Shown here piece by piece: positions 1 through 5,752 of a stretch of 9,434 bases of DNA; the stretch's first letter is position 1; each line of letters starts with the position of its first letter. The stretch is from RGIG8700 sp045648505 (GTDB lineage Bacteria; Bacillota; Clostridia; RGIG6154): assembly GCA_045648505.1 (NCBI GenBank), contig JAZROD010000046.1, positions 1-9,434 on the forward strand, in the 5' to 3' direction. The position numbers were made by a program, and so were the translations under genes. The notes under the pieces were generated by a model, which did not search any database, was not told where the DNA came from, and worked only from the letters and a program-made list of their open reading frames with translations.

Positions 1-35
1 GTTGCTCTGTAATATGGTGTTTGGTCCATACGCTG
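1..35 (-). other. Open continuation of the Wzz-like frame beyond the TAG codon
   Basis: After the TAG at 36-38 the same frame reads QRMDQTPYYRA to the window edge with no further stop. The peptide lines up with GMADTGP of the upstream paralogue (residues 224-230), matching at Asp and Pro, which argues that this was, or is, coding sequence of a longer Wzz-like protein. An in-frame ATG (27-29) has no convincing ribosome site. Only 35 bases are visible, so the fate of the rest is unknown. Confidence 0.5.
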
Positions 36-632
36 CTATAATGTGTTTAATGTTTCATCAATACCCGTATCAATCATTTCAACCATTTCGATATAATCAT
101 AGTTTTCCTTTTCTATATTATCTATGACATTTTTTGCAGGAGCAACATTAACATATTTCTGACTGTATTCTGCAAAATACACGTCTAATGTTTCATCAAG
201 AATAGTTCTTGCAAAATCTGTTCCTTCGTTATTTGTAGCAGTAAAAGAAACAATATATGTGCTTGGTTCATAAACATATTCTTCGCCTTCTTCAAGCTTT
301 GCTTCTTTTTGTGCTACCTTATCCTCGTCAGGAATCGGTGTTATTGATACTCTTGATATAAGACTATCAACCGAATAAATACCTGTAAGTCCCATTCTGT
401 CAACAACTTTTGACATTACAGCCGATGATTTGATTTCATTAACATCAAGTTTTGAACCTGTTGGTGTAAGACCTTGCTCTGCCGCAGGATCATTGTAATG
501 AATAACTTCCGAAGCAACAAATGTGTTGGAATTCTTAAGTTTGAAATTTATTGCATAAGTTGCTAAAACACAAAAAATTACAATGATAGGCAGAATCTTT
601 TTTAAATATCTCATAATCTGAAAATTCTTCAT
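36..632 (-). CDS. Second Wzz-like membrane protein, probably truncated by an in-frame TAG
   Basis: This 198-residue frame encodes one N-terminal membrane segment (about 11-30) and an extracytoplasmic domain resembling the gene just upstream. After the span comes a Wzz-type strand and loop (HYNDPAAEQG, then a Pro-Thr-Gly and V-x-EI at 64-67), then an acidic insertion (KLEEGEEYVYE, 112-122) that the neighbour lacks. Residues 126-198 align with residues 150-222 of the neighbour without any gap; I count about 13 identities of 73 with many conservative changes, so homology is likely but distant. The frame ends in TAG at 36-38, where the neighbour has Tyr223. The next 11 codons to the edge stay open (QRMDQTPYYRA) and continue the alignment through Asp and Pro. 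It has no C-terminal membrane segment, which Wzz proteins need. The start is fixed by AGGAGGG six bases upstream. It is therefore probably a nonsense-truncated gene, though a short natural form or a sequencing error cannot be excluded. Confidence 0.68.
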   Translation of the reverse strand: MKNFQIMRYLKKILPIIVIFCVLATYAINFKLKNSNTFVASEVIHYNDPAAEQGLTPTGSKLDVNEIKSSAVMSKVVDRMGLTGIYSVDSLISRVSITPIPDEDKVAQKEAKLEEGEEYVYEPSTYIVSFTATNNEGTDFARTILDETLDVYFAEYSQKYVNVAPAKNVIDNIEKENYDYIEMVEMIDTGIDETLNTL

Positions 633-638
633 TTTTTA

Positions 639-645
639 CCCTCCT
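639..645 (-). promoter_or_regulatory. Ribosome binding site of the second Wzz-like gene
   Basis: AGGAGGG on the minus strand lies six bases before the ATG at 630-632. It is the closest match to the anti-Shine-Dalgarno sequence in the window and fixes the start against the later in-frame ATG at 612-614. A strong site in front of a gene that now stops early suggests the gene was recently in use. Confidence 0.8.
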
Positions 646-659
646 GTAAACTATTGTGT

Positions 660-2018
660 TTATGCTTTCGGAAACTTTTTTGAAACCGCAAAAGCACACG
701 CTGCAATGTAAGCTAAAAATGCAAATATAATGATTGTCTTTAACTCGCTAAACAAAGATGTTCCTGAAATACTAACTGCAATACATTGGTTCATTCTGTA
801 ATTTGAATACTCTCTGCCTGCATTTATCGCTTCAATCGTAAAGTTATCTATGCTTTCGTCTATGGATGCAATGAGTGCATCTGCCTCAGCATTTGCAGAA
901 GTGCTTTCGGATGTGGATTGCATTTTTCCTATAACGAGATTATTATCCATTATTTCTTTCTCGTTTGAAGCAACATTGTCGCTGAATGTTGTTGCCATAA
1001 CAGAAAGTTCATCGATACCAACTTTTGTTCTTCCCATATAATACTTTCCGCCCTCATCCCATGTAGGAACAAGAACAACTCTTGTCATTTCCTCGGAATA
1101 CATATCAATTGCTCTATTGCAAAGGTCATATGAAGCATTATTTCTTTGCTTATCAAAATCTGTATTCTTATTCTGATAGGAAAGTCTGTCAATATAGTTA
1201 TCCTTATTTCTTGCTACGCCGTGTTGCAGTATTAAAGATTTCAAATTCTGATCGATTTGTGTTTCCTTAAATTGGTGAACCTTCCCTGCTATCGCATGAA
1301 ATGTCGTATTATTTTTTGTAACAAAGCTCGGTCCTGTGTCTGCCATTCCATAAAGATAATTTAAAATAGCTGTTGTTTCTTTGTTAAAATAAGTTACAAT
1401 GTCCATATATTCCATTGTACTGTAGTCAGCCTTGTCCTCTTTGCTTGCAAGTTTGAAATTATCTGTATATTTTTCTATGTAGTATTCTTTGTATGCACTT
1501 GTTATCAGCGAAATTACATTTTCAGCGTCTAAGTGGTCTGTGTGCTTTGAAGCATGATATTCTACAACAAATTCAGTAGAAATATGATAATTAGACTTAT
1601 CATTCACATCGCCTTGTACATAAGGATAAACACATAAGCAGTTTTTAAGTTGTTTTACGGTTACATTTTCAAAAGCTCCCATTTCGATAGCTTTTTCTAC
1701 AACCTCATCACAAATTATTTCTGCCATATTGTATCTTGTTCCGTTGGAATTCTGAGCCAAAAACGCCTCTGAATAATTAAGTGCTACAACAGCCGTAACA
1801 GAGTGTTTTGCTTTTATGTGATTAAAAATTCCAAATATACTTGAAATAACGATTACAAAAATCAATATCCACGCACCTACTAAACGTGTGCTTTTGAATA
1901 TCTTGAAGAACTCACTTTTTGTAACATTCTTTGAGCGAAAATATATTGTAAGTACTGATACAACCAGTAATAGTCCTACTACTGCAAGAGGTAATTTTTG
2001 CAAAAGTGAGGAAATCAT
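660..2018 (-). CDS. Wzz-like polysaccharide chain-length/export membrane protein, three membrane segments
   Basis: I do not recognise an exact family; the layout is that of a polysaccharide co-polymerase (Wzz/CpsC-like). The 452 residues show a hydrophobic N-terminal segment (about 8-27) and a basic stretch. A second membrane segment follows (about 47-66), then a roughly 360-residue extracytoplasmic region, a final membrane segment (about 427-446) and a short basic tail (KKFPKA). The region just after the second segment (residues 73-112) has the Wzz-type start of the outer domain: a beta-strand-like stretch and then an E-I-x-x-x-x-V pattern. Classic Firmicute CpsC proteins are about 230 residues with two spans, so this protein is longer and has an extra N-terminal span. 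No Walker motifs or tyrosine-rich kinase tail are present. It lies 23 bases after the phosphoesterase with a strong GGAAAGGAG site, and 27 bases before a shorter paralogue. Likely role: controlling length or export of the polymer. Confidence 0.72.
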   Translation of the reverse strand: MISSLLQKLPLAVVGLLLVVSVLTIYFRSKNVTKSEFFKIFKSTRLVGAWILIFVIVISSIFGIFNHIKAKHSVTAVVALNYSEAFLAQNSNGTRYNMAEIICDEVVEKAIEMGAFENVTVKQLKNCLCVYPYVQGDVNDKSNYHISTEFVVEYHASKHTDHLDAENVISLITSAYKEYYIEKYTDNFKLASKEDKADYSTMEYMDIVTYFNKETTAILNYLYGMADTGPSFVTKNNTTFHAIAGKVHQFKETQIDQNLKSLILQHGVARNKDNYIDRLSYQNKNTDFDKQRNNASYDLCNRAIDMYSEEMTRVVLVPTWDEGGKYYMGRTKVGIDELSVMATTFSDNVASNEKEIMDNNLVIGKMQSTSESTSANAEADALIASIDESIDNFTIEAINAGREYSNYRMNQCIAVSISGTSLFSELKTIIIFAFLAYIAACAFAVSKKFPKA

Positions 2019-2028
2019 TTATTATGCA

Positions 2029-2037
2029 CTCCTTTCC
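2029..2037 (-). promoter_or_regulatory. Ribosome binding site of the 452-residue Wzz-like gene
   Basis: GGAAAGGAG on the minus strand lies ten bases before the ATG at 2016-2018, within the 23-base gap after the phosphoesterase stop. It supports the chosen start and hence the presence of the extra N-terminal membrane segment. Confidence 0.7.
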
Positions 2038-2041
2038 GACA

Positions 2042-3013
2042 TTAAAATTTGTTTATATCAACAATCACAATTTCCGGCTGATTGTTGATTCTCATAATAT
2101 TTTTGTTTTCAAGTCCCGAACTTATAATGAGTGGTCTTCCTTGAACCTCATATCTGCCACTAACATAATGACCGCCACGCTCCGGTAACAAACCTGCGTC
2201 ATGTGTGTACAGTGGACCAATCATTGGTACTTTAACTGTGCCACCATGGTTATGTCCTGCCAGCATCAAGTCCCCCCACGATTCAGGTGAATATTCTTCA
2301 AACACCAATGGTTCGTGAATTGCTGTAATTTTTAGATTATTCTCATTTGAATACATATATTCATCAAAGCTTTCACCTGCGTATGACCAGAAGGATGATG
2401 GATTTGAGGTTAACACACCATATACATCCACATCGGTTGTGCCGATTGTTATAGTGTCTGACTTGTTTTTAAGTACCTTTACGCCTGATGCTTCAAGTTT
2501 TTTTGTAAGATCGTCTGTGATTTCCAAAACTTTACCAGGTTCACGGTTACTATCATTAAATCCGAATTTTTCATCAAGTGATTCCTGAGTTAATGGAATG
2601 TCATAATACATCTCCACTTCATTGTTGCCATATATGTAATATGAAGGTGCAACATCTGCAAGTTCTTTGCATAAACTTATAACTCTGTCATTTGATTTTG
2701 CTTTTGAATCAACTATGTCTCCGGTATAAATTATCAAATCCGGTTTTAACTTTCGGGCTCTATCAACCAACTTGATATTTTCCTTTCCATACGAACAATT
2801 ATGCAGGTCGGAAATCTGAACAATTCTTATCTTGTTGTTCACCTTAAGACTGCTTACACTATAAAAGGTCTCTTTGAAATTACGATTCCCGATATAATTA
2901 CAGCCAATTATCGCAATAGACGCTGCTATCGAAACAAAAATCAGGCTTATTAAAAAGAGCTTCAATACTCTTATGTTTTTCTTGGTTTTTGTAGTAAGTG
3001 TATATCCTTTCAT
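2042..3013 (-). CDS. Membrane-anchored calcineurin-like metallophosphoesterase (YkuE-like) with GNNE in place of GNH(D/E)
   Basis: This 323-residue protein has a basic N-terminus (MKGYTLTTKTKKNIRVLK) and one membrane segment (about 18-40), so the catalytic domain should face outside by the positive-inside rule. The metallophosphoesterase motifs follow in order: DLH (D69, H71), GDIVD (98-102), GNNE (129-132), an isolated H233 in AIHEP, and GHNH (253-256), then the usual GGTVKVP and RGGHYVSGRY region. In the family the third motif is normally GNHD or GNHE: Asn binds metal and His assists catalysis. Here that His is Asn131 (codon AAT), while the metal ligands are all kept. YkuE-like relatives act on phosphoesters, including lipid-linked ones. 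The gene sits between the GT4 and the Wzz-like genes with 19- and 23-base gaps, which suggests a role on an undecaprenyl-linked or polymer substrate outside the membrane. That role is inference; reduced or altered activity is also possible. Confidence 0.9.
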   Translation of the reverse strand: MKGYTLTTKTKKNIRVLKLFLISLIFVSIAASIAIIGCNYIGNRNFKETFYSVSSLKVNNKIRIVQISDLHNCSYGKENIKLVDRARKLKPDLIIYTGDIVDSKAKSNDRVISLCKELADVAPSYYIYGNNEVEMYYDIPLTQESLDEKFGFNDSNREPGKVLEITDDLTKKLEASGVKVLKNKSDTITIGTTDVDVYGVLTSNPSSFWSYAGESFDEYMYSNENNLKITAIHEPLVFEEYSPESWGDLMLAGHNHGGTVKVPMIGPLYTHDAGLLPERGGHYVSGRYEVQGRPLIISSGLENKNIMRINNQPEIVIVDINKF

Positions 3014-3032
3014 AACATAAGCTACCTTTCTT

Positions 3033-4163
3033 TTATTTTTTCAATACTTTTTTATATAAGTCGTATGTGGAGTTTGCAACATCATTCCAGTTGTATTTAC
3101 TGAGTATAAATTCGTCTGCACCATTTTTAAGTTCATTAACAAATTCTTCATTGTCACACATAAGCTGCAGTTTTTCTGCCAAATCTTCCACATTGCCTTT
3201 TTTAAAGTGCATTGCTTTATTTTCTGTTACTAATGTATTTTCAGGAATATCAGAGCATAAAACTGCATTACCGTATGCTAAAGCCTCTAAAAGACTAAGG
3301 GACATTCCTTCAATATCAGAAGGAAGAGTAACTACATAAGCATTGCTGTATATTTCGGTTAATACATCTCCCGAAATAAATCCAGTAAAGATAATATCAG
3401 GATTTCCCGATGCTTTTTCCTTCAGCATCTTTACATATTCATCTGTATCACTTGTATCGCCTGCGATAACAAGTTTTTTATTTGTTTTAATACTGTTATA
3501 CGCATCAACAAGATAGTGAACACCTTTTTCAGCAGTAAGCCTTGATACGATACAAATATAATCACCTTTTGAAAGTCCGTATATTTTTGTAATTTCGTCT
3601 GCTTCTTTTTTAACAGGCTTATCTATTCCGTTATGAATGAGTACAGTATCACGATTATATGTTTCTTTAAAATACTCACGGGCACTTTCGCTTAAAACAA
3701 TTATTTCGTCAGCGAATTTTACCATAACACGCTCTCCGAATTTTATGTACTTGGAAGCAAAACCTTTGCCCCATTTTTCTCTTTGCCAGTCAAGTCCGTG
3801 AACTGTTGCTACGCACCTTTTTCCAAACATTTTCGGAATCCACATGGCAGCACAAGGACCTTCTGCGTGAAAATGTACTATATCAAAATCCCCGAAAGTT
3901 GCACAAATCGCCGCAGTAAAGGACGCAACCATAGCAGAGAGACCTTTTTTGTTGATTGTCCACGCATTTTTCAGTGTTACACCTTTATATTTTTTGTCTT
4001 TCACCGTTCCGATATATTCATGTTCCACCTTATCGGATGTACGATTGTAACAAGTAACACCTATGCCTTTTTCTGTAAGGCGCGGGCATAAAGAAGTAAG
4101 CACATTTTCAATTCCGCCTCGTCTTGACGGAATAACCTTATGTCCAACCATTGCAACTTTCAT
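3033..4163 (-). CDS. GT4 glycosyltransferase, DUF1972/rhamnosyltransferase-like
   Basis: This 376-residue GT-B fold retaining glycosyltransferase should extend the lipid-linked repeat unit in the cytoplasm. The N-terminal domain begins MKVAMVGHKVIPSRRGGIEN, with the glycine-rich loop, and carries HFHAEGPCA (97-105) and HGLDWQREKW (122-131). The HGLDWQ block is typical of the DUF1972-type group that includes Cps2T-like rhamnosyltransferases. The C-terminal GT4 domain carries SRLTAEKG (207-214) and the donor-binding E-x7-E pattern, E285 and E293 in EGMSLSLLE, followed by ALAYGNAVLCSDIPEN. There is no membrane span. The AGGAG ribosome site overlaps the stop codon of the priming transferase, with an 11-base gap between the two genes, so translation is probably coupled. 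The acceptor is plausibly the primed sugar, and rhamnose is a possible donor sugar, but specificity is inferred from family resemblance only. Confidence 0.93.
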   Translation of the reverse strand: MKVAMVGHKVIPSRRGGIENVLTSLCPRLTEKGIGVTCYNRTSDKVEHEYIGTVKDKKYKGVTLKNAWTINKKGLSAMVASFTAAICATFGDFDIVHFHAEGPCAAMWIPKMFGKRCVATVHGLDWQREKWGKGFASKYIKFGERVMVKFADEIIVLSESAREYFKETYNRDTVLIHNGIDKPVKKEADEITKIYGLSKGDYICIVSRLTAEKGVHYLVDAYNSIKTNKKLVIAGDTSDTDEYVKMLKEKASGNPDIIFTGFISGDVLTEIYSNAYVVTLPSDIEGMSLSLLEALAYGNAVLCSDIPENTLVTENKAMHFKKGNVEDLAEKLQLMCDNEEFVNELKNGADEFILSKYNWNDVANSTYDLYKKVLKK

Positions 4164-4171
4164 ATTTCTAT

Positions 4172-4176
4172 CTCCT
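4172..4176 (-). promoter_or_regulatory. Ribosome binding site of the GT4 gene, overlapping the upstream stop codon
   Basis: AGGAG on the minus strand begins inside the TAG stop of the priming transferase (4175-4177) and lies eight bases before the GT4 ATG (4161-4163). The overlap suggests that terminating ribosomes re-initiate on the GT4 gene, tying the amounts of the two enzymes together. Confidence 0.7.
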
Positions 4177-4855
4177 ATCTTCCTGTTCCACTAATCATAA
4201 CAATAGGTGTTTTGAGCATTATAAGCAAGTCACCAGGAAAAGTTCTGTTTTGTATGTAATCAAGATCCATTTCAACCCATTTTTCAAAAGGAATATCGTT
4301 TCTGTTTTTACTTATCTGCCAGGTACAAGTAAGTCCCGGAGTAACAATTAAACGAAGCTTTTGATAATCGGTATAATATTCTACCTCTCTTGGAAGTGGA
4401 GGTCTTGGTCCAACCAATGTCATATCTCCTTTGAAAACATTAAAAAACTGCATTAATTCATCAAGAGATAATTTTCTGAGAATTTTTCCAACTCTTGTTA
4501 TTCTTGGATCATCTTTTATTTTAAAAACGGGACCTTCCATTTCATTCTTATCTTTTAACTGCTCAAGGAGTGCTTCAGCATTGGGACGCATTGTACGGAA
4601 TTTATACATATAAAATTCTTTTCCGTGACGCCCTACCCTTTTTTGCTTGAAAAACGGTCCTGCACTTGGATCATCAATACAAATAACAATTGCTATTATT
4701 ATCATCAAAGGAAGAAAGCCAATCAGAATGAGCGTAGCAAAGAATATATCAAAGAGTCTTTTCTTTCGCCAATATCCCAAATAGGATTTCTCAAGTAAAG
4801 CTTCTAACTTAACTCTTGTTTTTTCGTCAACCTTTTCTCTTTCAATGTAAGGCAT
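4175..4855 (-). CDS. Polyprenyl-phosphate sugar-1-phosphate transferase (bacterial sugar transferase, priming enzyme)
   Basis: This 226-residue monotopic phosphoglycosyltransferase (Pfam Bac_transf, like PglC or the C-terminal half of WcaJ/CpsE) transfers a sugar phosphate from a nucleotide sugar to undecaprenyl phosphate, the first step of repeat-unit assembly. The order of motifs is complete. KRLFD (32-36) is followed by a hydrophobic re-entrant helix (37-60), GPFFKQKRVG (66-75) and KFRTM (85-89). Then come DDPRITRVGKILR (115-127), SLDEL (130-134) with the catalytic Asp-Glu pair at 132-133, GDMTLVGPRP (143-152) and TPGLTCTWQIS (172-182). Only the small catalytic half is present, without the multi-spanning N-terminal domain of WbaP-type enzymes. 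Small variations are Met in place of Pro after SLDEL and Thr before WQ. The start has AGAAGGA upstream. It ends in TAG, with a TGA four codons further on. The sugar cannot be assigned; glucose, galactose or an N-acetylated sugar are all possible. Confidence 0.96.
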   Translation of the reverse strand: MPYIEREKVDEKTRVKLEALLEKSYLGYWRKKRLFDIFFATLILIGFLPLMIIIAIVICIDDPSAGPFFKQKRVGRHGKEFYMYKFRTMRPNAEALLEQLKDKNEMEGPVFKIKDDPRITRVGKILRKLSLDELMQFFNVFKGDMTLVGPRPPLPREVEYYTDYQKLRLIVTPGLTCTWQISKNRNDIPFEKWVEMDLDYIQNRTFPGDLLIMLKTPIVMISGTGR

Positions 4856-4879
4856 TTTATAATCCTTCTTTCATCTTAT

Positions 4880-5740
4880 TTAATCAAATTTTAAATTTAT
4901 AAGCGTGTCGTGTTCAATTTTTCTCCAGGGAGAAAAATAAAAGTTTTTAAAATCCTGCCTGATTCCCACAAGCAAATCATTTTCGTCTTTTAAATATCCG
5001 GGATGAAATCCTATTTCAATATCTTTATTATGCTTTTTAGCAAGTTTTAAATATTTTGGAAGTAGTTTTTTTATTCTGACTACATTTAGTTTTCCTGAAA
5101 ACAACACTCCCATAAAATATGCCGATGTTATTTCGGACATTTTAAATTCCTTGCGGTTGATAATAGCAAAGATTTTCAATAACCATTGTTTTATTAAACC
5201 CACAAGAGAATACTGAAAATAAAGCGACGGCGTAAAAATATATGGCAAAAGAGGTTCATTGGGAATTCGAAGATACGAAACCTTTATTTCCTCTTCTTTA
5301 ATAACTTGCATCAGGGTTTTAAAAATAATCGGAATCATATGTGTGTGCTGATGACTGTCTATAGAAACCGACGTATTTTCGCCTATTTTATTCTTCCAGA
5401 ATCTGATTTGGCTTTGTATTTCTTTATAAATTTGTTTCTCAAATTCTTTTTTTCTTGATGATAAAGAAAGACGCAACAAGCCTATAAAAGAATGTTTAAA
5501 ATTTCCGTTTTCTGATACGAGTAAATCAATATCTTCTTTATTTGAAAGCGGAGTTCCCTCAACCAAATTGATATGTAAAGACACCATAACCTCTTTATCT
5601 GATAATAGCTTTTTAAAATCAGCAGATTTACTGTTTGGCAGGACACTTATTTTATTTAAAACACCATTTTCTATACAATTTTTTATGCAACTGTCTGCTC
5701 CTTCAGATATGCCATAATCATCCGCACAAAAATATATCAT
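4880..5740 (-). CDS. ChbG/HpnK (YdjC) family carbohydrate deacetylase
   Basis: This 286-residue soluble metal-dependent deacetylase belongs to the YdjC/ChbG/HpnK family, whose characterised members remove N-acetyl groups from amino sugars (chitooligosaccharides, or hopanoid-linked GlcNAc). The key pieces are all present: ADDYG (residues 6-10) with the metal- and acid-base-type aspartates, HINL (56-59), DSHQHTHMIP (128-137) with its cluster of three histidines, and FHPGY (245-249). There is no signal peptide and no membrane segment is expected, so it should act in the cytoplasm on a sugar nucleotide or lipid-linked intermediate. The gene lies 12 bases after the GtrII-like gene, and an AGAGG ribosome site overlaps that gene's stop. 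It is more AT-rich (about 31% G+C by hand count of 780 bases) than the GT4 gene (about 35%), and its protein is Lys/Ile-rich, which hints weakly at separate acquisition. Inferred role: deacetylating an amino sugar of this polysaccharide. Confidence 0.92.
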   Translation of the reverse strand: MIYFCADDYGISEGADSCIKNCIENGVLNKISVLPNSKSADFKKLLSDKEVMVSLHINLVEGTPLSNKEDIDLLVSENGNFKHSFIGLLRLSLSSRKKEFEKQIYKEIQSQIRFWKNKIGENTSVSIDSHQHTHMIPIIFKTLMQVIKEEEIKVSYLRIPNEPLLPYIFTPSLYFQYSLVGLIKQWLLKIFAIINRKEFKMSEITSAYFMGVLFSGKLNVVRIKKLLPKYLKLAKKHNKDIEIGFHPGYLKDENDLLVGIRQDFKNFYFSPWRKIEHDTLINLKFD

Positions 5741-5752
5741 ATTATTTACCTC

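Noticed and set aside
3783..4091. Plus-strand frame of 102 codons antisense to the GT4 gene
   Set aside because: It lies wholly opposite a well-supported GT4 gene, has no ribosome site or recognisable domain, and its product looks like random Cys/Arg-rich translation.
4430..4470. SLDELMQ instead of the usual SLDELPQ in the priming transferase
   Set aside because: The catalytic Asp-Glu pair and all other motifs are intact, so the Pro to Met change is noted but is not evidence for changed function.
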